Assembly (NCBI GenBank): GCA_021786555.1
Contig: JAJYNB010000274.1
Span: forward strand, 1 to 8,574
DNA: 8,574 bases
Direction of reading: 5' to 3'
From: Bacillota bacterium
Lineage (GTDB): Bacteria > Bacillota > Desulfitobacteriia > Desulfitobacteriales > JAJXUE01
Positions 1 to 7,086 of this stretch are shown one piece after another. Below the pieces are notes generated by a model. That model ran no database searches. It was not told the origin of the DNA and saw only the letters and a program-made list of their open reading frames with translations. Within the stretch, counting starts at the first letter, position 1; each line of letters starts with the position of its first letter. The translations under genes were made by a program, and so were the position numbers.

Positions 1-786
1 CTGAAAAGCTATGTCTTCTTCGCTCAACTCATTCAGGTTAAGTTTTGCAGCAAGGCACAAAGCCTTGAGTCCTGGCCTGGCGCCCTTGTGCAGCAAGGGG
101 AGACCCAACTGCAGCAGATAGCGGTTTTCCCCCAGAAGTGGAACCACATCGGCCACAATGGCCAGGGCGGTCAGGTCCAAGAATTCTCGCGCTTCCTCTG
201 CCCGGCCCACGCGTTCCAGGACCGCCCTGGCCAACATATAAGCCACCCCCGCGCCGGGCAAATGCCTGGCCGGGTGCCCCTGGGGCAGGAGCTGAGGATT
301 GACTATCTCATCCGCCGGGGGGAGCTCAGGCGGTAAAAGGTGATGGTCCGTGACCAGGACATTAAGCCCCAGTTCTTTGGCCAGGGCCACTTCCTGCAGA
401 TTGGAGATGCCGCAGTCGCAGGTCAAAATCAGCCGGACCCCTGTATCCGCCAGTTCCCGCACCACTTTCGCGTTCATCCCGTATCCTTCGCTGAACCTGT
501 CCGGCACATGGTACTGTACATCGGCCCCGAGTCGGCGCAGCAGCGAAACCAGCAGGGCTGTGGACGTAACACCATCGGCATCATAATCCCCATAGACGCA
601 GATTTTCTCACCCCTGCCAACTGCCTCGAGCAGAAATTCCGTGGTTTCCCTCATGCCTGGCAGTTCCCGGGGTTGGGTGGGGACATAAAAAGCCGGGTCC
701 AAGAAGGCCCGTACCTCATTCTCCTCGCTGATTCCCCGTTTGGCCAAAATTCCTCTGGCCAGATTTTTTATTGCCAAATCCACCAT
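1..786 (-). CDS. recJ: RecJ single-strand-specific 5'-3' exonuclease, N-terminal part (cut by window edge)
   Basis: This is an open frame of 262 codons running off the left edge. It starts at ATG 786, preceded by AGAGGTGAGG; an in-frame TAG 48 bases upstream leaves only one GTG (777-795 region) as an alternative start. The translation carries the DHH-phosphoesterase motifs of RecJ in order: YGDYDADGVTS (residues 65-75), CDCGIS (123-128), TDHH (146-149), GAGVAYML (178-185) and DLTALAIVADVVPL (204-217). These aspartates and histidines bind the Mn/Mg ions. RecJ degrades single-stranded DNA 5' to 3' in RecFOR recombination, base excision and mismatch repair. The first motif comes somewhat earlier than in many RecJ proteins because the N-terminal extension is short. 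The DHHA1 and OB parts lie outside the window. The gene starts 83 bp after the nuclease gene on the same strand, so co-transcription is likely, which groups it with DNA-end processing. Identity is secure from the motifs; overall length cannot be seen. Confidence 0.95.
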   Translation of the reverse strand, partial: MVDLAIKNLARGILAKRGISEENEVRAFLDPAFYVPTQPRELPGMRETTEFLLEAVGRGEKICVYGDYDADGVTSTALLVSLLRRLGADVQYHVPDRFSEGYGMNAKVVRELADTGVRLILTCDCGISNLQEVALAKELGLNVLVTDHHLLPPELPPADEIVNPQLLPQGHPARHLPGAGVAYMLARAVLERVGRAEEAREFLDLTALAIVADVVPLLGENRYLLQLGLPLLHKGARPGLKALCLAAKLNLNELSEEDIAFQ

Positions 787-869
787 GACCCTCACCTCTG
801 CCGCTAGGATGCAGGGACAATGCCGCCATCCTGCCTATCCGGCTCTAAAAGGCCTAAATACACCACCGG

Positions 870-1679
870 TTACAGCGGCGCGATTTCTGTGATGCTGTCC
901 CAGTCCAAGTCCAGGTCGGCGTCTTCCTCTTCCACATCCACCTCTGCGGCCCGCTCACCAAGGCAGACCGGCGAGTATTCGCAGTGACGGCAGCGCTTGC
1001 CATCGGTCGTAGCAAAAAACTGGTCGGTATCACGCAAAACAATTTCCTCTACCAGCTTTTGCAGATACTCTTCGTCCTGGGCAAACAGTTTGCGTGAATA
1101 GGGCAAAACAACCGGCATCCCAGGGTGCCGGGGATTCCAGTAGAGCATGGTAACCGCTTCCGGCTCAACCTTCCCGTAGGGTGAGCAAGCTGCACCGGCG
1201 GCGCAGGCCAGGTAACGGTACACAACAGTCTGCAGGTGCTTGCGCCAGTATTCCTGTTTGGGAACGGAATCACTGGTCTTCCAGTCATAGATCATCACCC
1301 TGCCGCCAGGGGCAAAAGCCAGCAGGTCAAATTTGGCCATCAGCTTCATACCCCCGCTGTTTTGCCGCAGCTCCTGTTCCGGCTGGAAAACTATAGCAGG
1401 GTCGAAAGGACGAAACTTGGACAGCCGCCTGAGCCAATCCTGCAGCCCTTCGTCCCCGACCAGGGTGTAATCTGTTTCTTCCCCGCTGCTGAAATACCGT
1501 TGAGCCAGGAGGTGAAACAAGCGTCCCCGCTCCATGGCCTCCTTGCCCGAGGCGTCCAAGGCCCAGCTGCCGGGCCAGAACAGCCCGTCCAGGTAGCGGC
1601 GGCGGAACTTAAGTTGGCAGTTAAGGAATGCCCCCAGCGCGGACTGGCTAAAAAATAGTTCCTTAAGCCTGCTGCCCAT
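870..1679 (-). CDS. RecB-family PD-(D/E)XK nuclease with AddB-type four-cysteine iron-sulfur motif
   Basis: This encodes a 269-aa stand-alone nuclease. The start chosen is ATG 1679, with GGGGGAGG about 9 bases upstream. The frame stays open further upstream but there it overlaps the helicase gene and reads as nonsense. Visible motifs are His56 in RGRLFH, Asp118 in AKFDLLA, Asp132-Trp-Lys134 in IYDWKTS, and Gln150 with Tyr154 in LQTVVYRYL, the order expected for the RecB/AddB nuclease fold that cuts DNA with Mg. Cys21 (FLNCQLKF) lies before the core and Cys230, Cys233 and Cys239 (CRHCEYSPVC) after it. This is the 1+3 arrangement that binds a 4Fe-4S cluster in AddB and Cas4. After the last cysteine comes a strongly acidic tail (residues 247-262). 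In AddAB this domain is fused to the C-terminus of AddB; here it is a separate gene overlapping the helicase gene by 17 bp, which suggests translational coupling and a shared complex. Partner assignment is inferred. Confidence 0.9.
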   Translation of the reverse strand: MGSRLKELFFSQSALGAFLNCQLKFRRRYLDGLFWPGSWALDASGKEAMERGRLFHLLAQRYFSSGEETDYTLVGDEGLQDWLRRLSKFRPFDPAIVFQPEQELRQNSGGMKLMAKFDLLAFAPGGRVMIYDWKTSDSVPKQEYWRKHLQTVVYRYLACAAGAACSPYGKVEPEAVTMLYWNPRHPGMPVVLPYSRKLFAQDEEYLQKLVEEIVLRDTDQFFATTDGKRCRHCEYSPVCLGERAAEVDVEEEDADLDLDWDSITEIAPL

Positions 1680-3876
1680 ATTTGGCCGCCTCCCCCGCCA
1701 TGAAATTTTGCAAAGCCCGCAGAGCCTGGCCCGGACTCTGCTTCCTGTCATAGGCATCCACATCATGATAGCTAAGCAAAAGATTTTTTCTGGCCCTGGT
1801 AACAGCCACATACAGGAGCCGCAGCCTCTCGGAAATCTCCGCCAATTTGGCAGTTTCCACAGGATCAGCAGCGGTACTCCTGCCCAAAGCAAGGTCCAAT
1901 TCTGCCTTCATGACGGCAAGAGGGTTGCGCTTGACCTCTTGTAAGTACCATAAATCACTGCGGAATTTGTCCTGCGTGCTGGAAGGATACTCTGCAGCGG
2001 TGACACCGGGAATAAACACCGTATCCCACTCCAGGCCCTTGGCCTTATGGGCTGTGAGCAGGGTGATAACGCCCGGCCGGGGTATGAAACCCTTCTGGTC
2101 ATAGACAACCCGGGCAAAGTGTTTGAGGGAGTCTTCGATCCGCGGCAGGTCCCTTGCAATGTCAATCAGCTTCCAGGCCGGGTTTTCACCCACCCGCTGT
2201 TTGACCAGCAGGGCCAGGTTGTTGGCAATTTCCAGCTGTTCCTCCGCCAAATCCAAATCCTCCGCCAGGAGGAGCACCAGGTCTTCCGGGGCTAGGCTGA
2301 TGCTGGCCTGCAGCCAGTCCCTGAGCCGTGCCAGGGCAGAAACAAATCGGGCGTAGACCTCCTGCTCCCATAGTTCATCGGGCAGGTCAAGCCACGGAAG
2401 GACCCCTCCAACTGGATACAGCACTTCTTCCAGCTTATATCGTTCAAATAGTTGGGCAAGGCTCTTCGCGGTCTCCTCCGCCACGCCCGCTAGGAGCACC
2501 CTCTCCAAGAGCGGCGTTAGATATTCCACTTTATGGGGTTGGACCAAGTAGTCCAGGACAATTTTAATGTCGAACACTGTCCCGCTGCGGTTTTCACGGA
2601 CCTTTCCCACTTCCTCAAACTCCGCTCCCAACTGCAGCAGCTTTTCAGAGATTTCCTGCTGCATTAGCCGGGTCGGTACCAAAATAGCCAGGGTATTATC
2701 CGGGTTTTTTTCAACCTGGCGCCAGGCCAGCCGTGCCACGCCGGAAATTTCCTCCTGCCTGTTTCGGTACCTTTTGACCGCCAGGGTATAGCCGGCAACT
2801 TCAGGGTTGGGGTAAGGGTCGCCCTCAGATACCGGGTTGATGTACTGCTGTTCCAAAGCTCCACGGCACTGGACCTGGGGGTGTTCCTTTCCCGTCCACT
2901 TCACCAGATAATTAGCCAGGTCAATGACCTGCCGGGTGCTGCGGCTGGAGCACAGAATCCGTTGATGGAGCACATCTTCCCGGACGCAAAAACTGCGGAA
3001 AATCTCAGGCTCGGCCGCGGTGAAAGTTCCTAAAATGGCCTGGTTGGAGTCCCCCACCCTGATCAGGTTGCCCTTTTCACCTGCCAGAAGGTGCAAAATC
3101 TTTTCCTGCAGGGGATTAGAGTCCTGAGCCTCATCCTCGAAAATATAGGTCCAGCGCTGCTGCAGCCGGGCTAAAACTCCCTCGTCCTCCTGCAGCAGCC
3201 GCAAGGCCTGGGCAATCAGGTCGTCAAAGTCCAGGAGGCCCTGGGCCCTCAGCGCCTTTGCATATTCCAGATACACTTCAAGGGACCAAGCCAGGAAAGA
3301 CCCGGCATCCAACCGTCCTAAGAGTTCAGCGGCGCCTGATAGGTCTATGCCCCGGGTCTTTATGTAGCTCAAGGCTTGCTTGAAGAAGTGGGGCAGATCT
3401 CTCTCTCGCCACCTGCCCAATGCCCGCTGCTGCCAGCTGCCCTCCCGGTTTACTTTTAGCGCCGCCTGCCAGCGCAGAGGGTCGGCACCCAGCCAGCGGG
3501 CGGATACATCCCGTACTATTTCAGTTTGGGCCGGCTCGTCCAGAACCTGGAACCCTTCATTGATTAGCAGAAACTCCGGCTTTTCCTTCAGAATGGCCAT
3601 GGCCAGGGAATGAAGGGTCTTGACTTCATAGCCCTTGCTGCGGGGCAGCCCCCTTTCTTCCAGACAGGCGGCAATGCGGGAGCGAAAATTGGCTGCAGCG
3701 GAATTCATGGCTGTCACAATCAGGATTTCCCCCGGTTTAGTCCTGTCCTCAGCAATAAGCTCCGATGCCAGGTGGGCCAGGACTGTGGTTTTTCCCGCCC
3801 CTGGGACAGCAGGTACTGCCAAAAGTCCCCCCCGGTAAGCGGCTACTTCCCTCTGCCCGGGCCTTAAATCAATCAC
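1663..3876 (-). CDS. UvrD/AddA-type superfamily 1 ATP-dependent DNA helicase
   Basis: This 737-aa protein has a full set of SF1A helicase motifs. They are the Q motif RPGQRE (5-10), Walker A AVPGAGKTT with Lys29 (23-31), motif Ia ILIVTAMNSAAANFRSRI (51-68), TLHSLA (87-92), Walker B DEAQD (248-252), motif III VGDSNQAILGTF (274-285), the motif IV region SRSTRQVIDLANYL (311-324), motif V TAHKAKGLEWD (608-618), and motif VI RLRLLYVAVTRAR with the arginine finger (684-696). It should therefore hydrolyse ATP and move along DNA. The start is GTG 3876, which overlaps the stop of the upstream gene as GTGATTGA (8 bp) and is preceded by AGGGGGTGAG. It ends at 1663 inside the nuclease gene. Length is close to PcrA/UvrD and far shorter than AddA (about 1200 aa), and no PD-(D/E)XK domain follows motif VI. 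From context it is probably the motor of a split AddAB-like nuclease. An independent UvrD-type helicase is the alternative. Confidence 0.93.
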   Translation of the reverse strand: MIDLRPGQREVAAYRGGLLAVPAVPGAGKTTVLAHLASELIAEDRTKPGEILIVTAMNSAAANFRSRIAACLEERGLPRSKGYEVKTLHSLAMAILKEKPEFLLINEGFQVLDEPAQTEIVRDVSARWLGADPLRWQAALKVNREGSWQQRALGRWRERDLPHFFKQALSYIKTRGIDLSGAAELLGRLDAGSFLAWSLEVYLEYAKALRAQGLLDFDDLIAQALRLLQEDEGVLARLQQRWTYIFEDEAQDSNPLQEKILHLLAGEKGNLIRVGDSNQAILGTFTAAEPEIFRSFCVREDVLHQRILCSSRSTRQVIDLANYLVKWTGKEHPQVQCRGALEQQYINPVSEGDPYPNPEVAGYTLAVKRYRNRQEEISGVARLAWRQVEKNPDNTLAILVPTRLMQQEISEKLLQLGAEFEEVGKVRENRSGTVFDIKIVLDYLVQPHKVEYLTPLLERVLLAGVAEETAKSLAQLFERYKLEEVLYPVGGVLPWLDLPDELWEQEVYARFVSALARLRDWLQASISLAPEDLVLLLAEDLDLAEEQLEIANNLALLVKQRVGENPAWKLIDIARDLPRIEDSLKHFARVVYDQKGFIPRPGVITLLTAHKAKGLEWDTVFIPGVTAAEYPSSTQDKFRSDLWYLQEVKRNPLAVMKAELDLALGRSTAADPVETAKLAEISERLRLLYVAVTRARKNLLLSYHDVDAYDRKQSPGQALRALQNFMAGEAAKYGQQA

Positions 3877-5857
3877 TCCAACTCACCCCCTGCTCCTCAA
3901 GCCATTGGGCCAGTTGACCGTCCTGTTCATAACCCCGGCTGCTGAGGAAACTGGAAGCGGTATACAATCCTGCACCACACTTGCCTAATAATCCCTGAAC
4001 CAGACCTGCCAGCCTGTTAAGGCGAATCTCCTGGTCTTTCCGGTCATCCCACACCCTTTCCCAACGGCGCGAAAGAACATGAGGGTTGGTCAGTTCCTTG
4101 GCGTTCCCCCTCAGCCACTGCTCCCCTGCCACATCCAACCAGAACTGGTATTTCACCGGTCTCACGTAGGGGGAGAGCAAAAAAGCATAGGGAGTTGCCA
4201 GGATTATTTTACCCGTATTGTCCGGCGGGCGAAACAGGGTCTCAGCAGCCAAAGTCCCGCGCAGCACCATGTGCAGGAAACCACGGTCCAAATCAAACTC
4301 TTCAGCCACAGGATAGCGCCCCATGACTTTGTAAAACTTGGTCACTGAATCAATCACCTGGCGGCAAGCCAGGAGGTCATACTCCCCTGGCAGAAGAGGA
4401 GCCAAAAGTTCACCGAACGCTTGCTGAAATAAGGTGTCCAGCCCGGGTTTTTCCTGTCGGCGCTGTTCCAGCCAGTTTTTCAGGTGCTGGTATTGTTCTG
4501 TATTGCGAAAGCCCAGGCGGGTGCGCAGTGCTGAATTATCCGGGTCAGGCAGTTCCAGTTTCTGCCGGAAGATGCTTTCTGCCAGCAAAGCGCTGCGCAC
4601 TGGGTCCAGTTTAAGCAGAAGGCTCAAGGTCTGGACCAAGCCGGAAAAGTTCACTTCCAGCCGCCACTCGGGGTAGACCAGGAGGGCCAGGCTAACTAAA
4701 GCTTGGGCAAAAGGCTGGTCCAACAGGCGTTTGCCCCGGGTCAGGTTGACCAGAGGAATGCCCTTTTGGGCCAGGCATCGTCCTAGAGTAAACTCCATCA
4801 CCTTGTCTACAGTAGGTGCCAGCACGGCGATTTCCCCCGGTTCCACCCCCTGGGCTATCAACTCAAGAACCCTCCTGCCGGTCTCAGTCAACATCTCTCC
4901 CCGTAGTTGGGTGCGCACCTGACCTTTTAAAAGCGTGGGAGTGCCCGGCTCCACCGCTTCCCCTCCCCTTATCCGCTCCGCCAGCGCGGAGGCATAAGCT
5001 GAAATCTCCGGAGTGCTGGAAAAAGAGTCTTTCAGCTCTTCCACCTGGCAGCGGGGAACTATACGCTCCGCCGCCCCTACCGGGTCGGCGCCAAAAAAGC
5101 TGGCATACCCACCCTGGGGGTTGTATGCCAGATAGGCTTCCTGCACCGTGTCCATGAGTTTTGATATCAGGTCCTGGGCCGCCGGTACGCTCTCTTCCAG
5201 GTTGTCCACCAGCAAATACTTCCAATTCCCGCCCATCCTACCAGCGTACGCAGCTTCAGGCAGTAGGCGGGTGTTAAACAGTTCTATGGCGAGCGAGTAG
5301 TCCAGGCAGCGCGATGTTAGGCAGTGGCGGCGGAAGAGCTGCATCAGTTCCAAGGCATCGCGAAAAGCCCTGGCTTTGTCCCGGTCCGCACCAGCCATAC
5401 TACCCAGCCGCATACCTGTCTCCCCCAGGCTAAGCCCGTTGATGGCGGCCTGATTCAAATTATCAATCAGTTGGATGGCTATCTGCTGCGACGTAGCCCG
5501 GACCGCGGGAAAATACCCTTCGGCCCGGTATCTGTCCACCAGTAGTCCCATTAGATAGTGAGCGGTCTCGGTAGTCATAAACACTGGCTCCAGGCAGCTC
5601 CCGCCCTGGGGCAGGCCGGCATCCAACTGCGGCCAAAGTCCCATCACTTCCCGTTGGGCCAGGCCAAAATAGGTGAATATGTTTAGGTTGCCGCCCACTG
5701 GCAGGGTAATCCGGCTCCGCCAATCGGAAACAGACGCGGCGTTAACGGCCAGAACCAGAATTTCTCCCGTTTTTACTCCCCGCTGGACCAGGCGGTGGTA
5801 GACCTCCAAGAGCCTGGAGGTCTTGCCTGAACCCACTGGTCCCACAAATACTTTCAT
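3869..5857 (-). CDS. Helicase-like AddB/RecC-type subunit: Walker A kept, other catalytic motifs degraded, no nuclease domain
   Basis: This 662-aa protein starts at ATG 5857. The ribosome binding site is weak (GGACGGGG about 11 bases upstream) and no better start is seen. It keeps a clean Walker A, GPVGSGKTS with Lys12 (6-14), and a UvrD-like layout: IFTYFGLAQ (60-68) where SF1 helicases have TLHSLA, and LDYSLAIELF (185-194) before the motif II site. Motif II reads LLVDNLEES (215-223), where helicases have DEXQD, so the catalytic glutamate is replaced by Asn219. Motif III survives as YNPQGGYASFFGADP (245-259). The motif V region, LATPYAFLLSP, has lost KGLE, and the motif VI region near the C-terminus lacks the TRAR arginine. 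This pattern, with Walker A kept and unwinding motifs lost, is that of AddB, in which the helicase domain scans DNA rather than unwinds it. The Fe-S nuclease part of AddB is missing here and is probably the separate downstream nuclease gene. The gene is first in the block, matching the usual addB-addA order. Homology to AddB itself is inferred, not proven. Confidence 0.75.
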   Translation of the reverse strand: MKVFVGPVGSGKTSRLLEVYHRLVQRGVKTGEILVLAVNAASVSDWRSRITLPVGGNLNIFTYFGLAQREVMGLWPQLDAGLPQGGSCLEPVFMTTETAHYLMGLLVDRYRAEGYFPAVRATSQQIAIQLIDNLNQAAINGLSLGETGMRLGSMAGADRDKARAFRDALELMQLFRRHCLTSRCLDYSLAIELFNTRLLPEAAYAGRMGGNWKYLLVDNLEESVPAAQDLISKLMDTVQEAYLAYNPQGGYASFFGADPVGAAERIVPRCQVEELKDSFSSTPEISAYASALAERIRGGEAVEPGTPTLLKGQVRTQLRGEMLTETGRRVLELIAQGVEPGEIAVLAPTVDKVMEFTLGRCLAQKGIPLVNLTRGKRLLDQPFAQALVSLALLVYPEWRLEVNFSGLVQTLSLLLKLDPVRSALLAESIFRQKLELPDPDNSALRTRLGFRNTEQYQHLKNWLEQRRQEKPGLDTLFQQAFGELLAPLLPGEYDLLACRQVIDSVTKFYKVMGRYPVAEEFDLDRGFLHMVLRGTLAAETLFRPPDNTGKIILATPYAFLLSPYVRPVKYQFWLDVAGEQWLRGNAKELTNPHVLSRRWERVWDDRKDQEIRLNRLAGLVQGLLGKCGAGLYTASSFLSSRGYEQDGQLAQWLEEQGVSWSD

Positions 5858-5942
5858 AGTGCAAGCCCCGTCCAGAGAAAAGATGTTACCTTGCTTATGT
5901 TCAACACGGGTCTGCTGAATTCCTGTTCCAGGCAGAAGCGGC

Positions 5943-5954
5943 CGGAACGTTCCG
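5943..5954. repeat. 12-bp perfect palindrome CGGAACGTTCCG upstream of the helicase block
   Basis: The sequence is identical on both strands. It lies about 90 bp upstream of the AddB-like start codon and just after the tRNA terminators. On the minus strand its GAAC half can also fold back on the GTTC just upstream, forming GTTC-TTCG-GAAC (5949-5960), which is the very stable C(UUCG)G tetraloop form. It could be an operator for the block or part of a leader hairpin. It does not fit the Firmicutes LexA box (CGAAC-N4-GTTCG). No convincing sigma-A promoter for the block was found nearby; there is a TTGAAC hexamer but no good -10 at the right distance. Confidence 0.5.
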
Positions 5955-5968
5955 AAGAACCCGGATAT

Positions 5969-5993
5969 AAAAAAAACCGGGTTTAAAACCAGG
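5969..5993 (-). terminator. Second rho-independent terminator after tRNA-fMet
   Basis: Read on the minus strand, CCTGGTT and AACCCGG form a 7-bp stem with one T/C mismatch and a 3-base loop, followed directly by eight T residues. It lies 8 bases downstream of the first terminator. The pair would stop transcription from the strong tRNA promoter before the helicase block. The 3' arm AACCCGG is also perfectly complementary to CCGGGTT at 5958-5964, so an alternative 7-bp hairpin is possible. Confidence 0.65.
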
Positions 5994-6001
5994 CTTGCAC
6001 T

Positions 6002-6033
6002 AAAAATGAGGTTCGGGAGAACCCAAACCTCAT
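6002..6033 (-). terminator. Rho-independent terminator of tRNA-fMet
   Basis: On the minus strand the arms ATGAGGTTTGGG and CCCGAACCTCAT pair along 12 positions with one U-G, enclose a TTCT loop, and are followed by a T run. The hairpin begins 10 bases after the CCA end of the tRNA, so it is its natural terminator and 3' trailer. Confidence 0.9.
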
Positions 6034-6043
6034 GCGATTTACT

Positions 6044-6118
<75 letters not shown>

Positions 6119-6143
6119 ACAGATAATTCGTACTTCGAAATTA

Positions 6144-6172
6144 ATTGTATACTTTTTACAGTCCTTTGTCAA
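6144..6172 (-). promoter_or_regulatory. Sigma-A promoter of tRNA-fMet (TTGACA-17-TACAAT)
   Basis: On the minus strand there is a perfect -35 TTGACA (6172-6167), a 17-base spacer and a -10 TACAAT (6149-6144). Transcription should start near 6137, about 19 bases before the mature tRNA. The -35 box lies within the 3' arm (TGACAAAG) of an 8-bp inverted repeat whose other arm, CTTTGTCA on the minus strand, lies just after the murI stop at 6199-6206. Confidence 0.9.
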
Positions 6173-6213
6173 GTAACTCAACAAAAGAAATCAAAAACTG
6201 ACAAAGCAAAATC

Positions 6214-7011
6214 TTATGCCGGAAGGTCAATCCCCGCCACCTCTGCAGCTGGACTTTCCCAGAGCAGACCAATTACCTTGCCTACGGCAGCCGCATCTCC
6301 GCTGGTATAAAATACTTCCTTACCCGCGGCTATGCGGAGATTATCCAGGGAGGAGAGAGCCAGGATCCTGGCCACCTGCCTGGCAACTGCCTCGCCCGAG
6401 TCGATTACCGATACCCCGGGGCCAACCATTTCCTCCACCAAAGGCCTTAAAAACGGGTAATGGGTGCAGCCCAAAACCACGCTGGTGGACCCCTGCTGTA
6501 AGAGCGGTATGAGGTAGCGATCCAAGAGCGGCCTGGCGTCGGTAAAGCGGCCCTGCTCAATTACCTCCACCAGTCCCGGACAGGGTTGAGTGATTACCTC
6601 CACACCATCGCAGAACCGGTCAAGCAAGGAATTAAAACGCTCGCTAGCCAAGGTAACACCTGTAGCCAGCACCCCTACTTTGCCATTTTTACTCAGGGCC
6701 GCCGCAGGCTTAACAGCAGGTTCCACTCCAACCACGGGCAGCTGCAGTTCCAGCCTCAAGGAATCCAGCCCAGCTGCAGAAGCAGTATTGCAAGCCACCA
6801 CCAGGGCTTTGGCTCCGCGCGCCTTTAGAAATCGGCCAATAGCCAGACTTCTTTCGCGGATGAATTGGGGTGGCCTTCCCCCATAGGGGCAGTAAGCTGA
6901 ATCGGCAAAATACAACAGGTCCTCGTTGGGCAGGAGTTTGCGAATTTCTTTTAAAATGGACAGGCCGCCCACACCGGAATCGAAAACTCCAATGGGGCTC
7001 GGGTTAGACAT
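6214..7011 (-). CDS. murI: Glutamate racemase MurI
   Basis: This 265-aa protein of the usual MurI length interconverts L- and D-glutamate without cofactor, supplying D-Glu for peptidoglycan in the cytoplasm. The two catalytic cysteines are visible as Cys74 in ACNTASA and Cys182 in GCTHYP, with His184 and the N-terminal DSGVGGL (Asp11) and PYGGR (42-46) motifs that form the active site. ATG 7011 is preceded by AGAGGTG seven bases upstream. A consensus promoter lies at 7050-7078. No clear terminator follows the stop codon: the 95 bp to the tRNA holds only T-rich sequence and an 8-bp inverted repeat. Read-through into the tRNA gene is therefore possible. Identity is secure. Confidence 0.97.
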   Translation of the reverse strand: MSNPSPIGVFDSGVGGLSILKEIRKLLPNEDLLYFADSAYCPYGGRPPQFIRERSLAIGRFLKARGAKALVVACNTASAAGLDSLRLELQLPVVGVEPAVKPAAALSKNGKVGVLATGVTLASERFNSLLDRFCDGVEVITQPCPGLVEVIEQGRFTDARPLLDRYLIPLLQQGSTSVVLGCTHYPFLRPLVEEMVGPGVSVIDSGEAVARQVARILALSSLDNLRIAAGKEVFYTSGDAAAVGKVIGLLWESPAAEVAGIDLPA

Positions 7012-7025
7012 TTTTGGTCACCTCT

Positions 7026-7039
7026 TAAGACTAGTCTTA
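7026..7039. repeat. 14-bp perfect palindrome in the murI leader (TAAGACTAGTCTTA)
   Basis: The palindrome is identical on both strands. It lies between the murI promoter (-10 ends at 7050, start expected near 7043) and the murI ribosome binding site, so it begins about five bases into the transcript. The position suits a repressor operator or a short 5' hairpin. No known regulator site is recognised. Confidence 0.6.
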
Positions 7040-7049
7040 CCACCGCTTC

Positions 7050-7078
7050 ATTGTACTAGACATATTTTTGCGGGTCAA
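7050..7078 (-). promoter_or_regulatory. Sigma-A promoter of murI (TTGACC-17-TACAAT)
   Basis: On the minus strand there is a -35 TTGACC (7078-7073), a 17-base spacer and a -10 TACAAT (7055-7050). It has the same -10 and spacer as the tRNA-fMet promoter. It gives a leader of about 30 bases before the murI start codon. Confidence 0.88.
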
Positions 7079-7086
7079 GCAGCTAA

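Noticed and set aside
340..807. Plus-strand frames in 88-807
   Set aside because: They are shadows of recJ, whose minus frame carries every expected motif but is not closed inside the window.
1680..1892. N-terminal extension of the nuclease frame to 1892
   Set aside because: It lies wholly inside the helicase gene, reads as low-quality sequence, and ATG 1679 has a good ribosome binding site and begins the conserved part.
5943..5960. LexA (SOS) box upstream of the repair block
   Set aside because: The Firmicutes box needs CGAAC-N4-GTTCG. Here GAAC and GTTC abut, or face the other way with four bases between.
6164..6206. 8-bp inverted repeat after murI as a terminator
   Set aside because: The T runs fall inside the loop and not after the stem, and the 3' arm is better explained as the tRNA -35 box.
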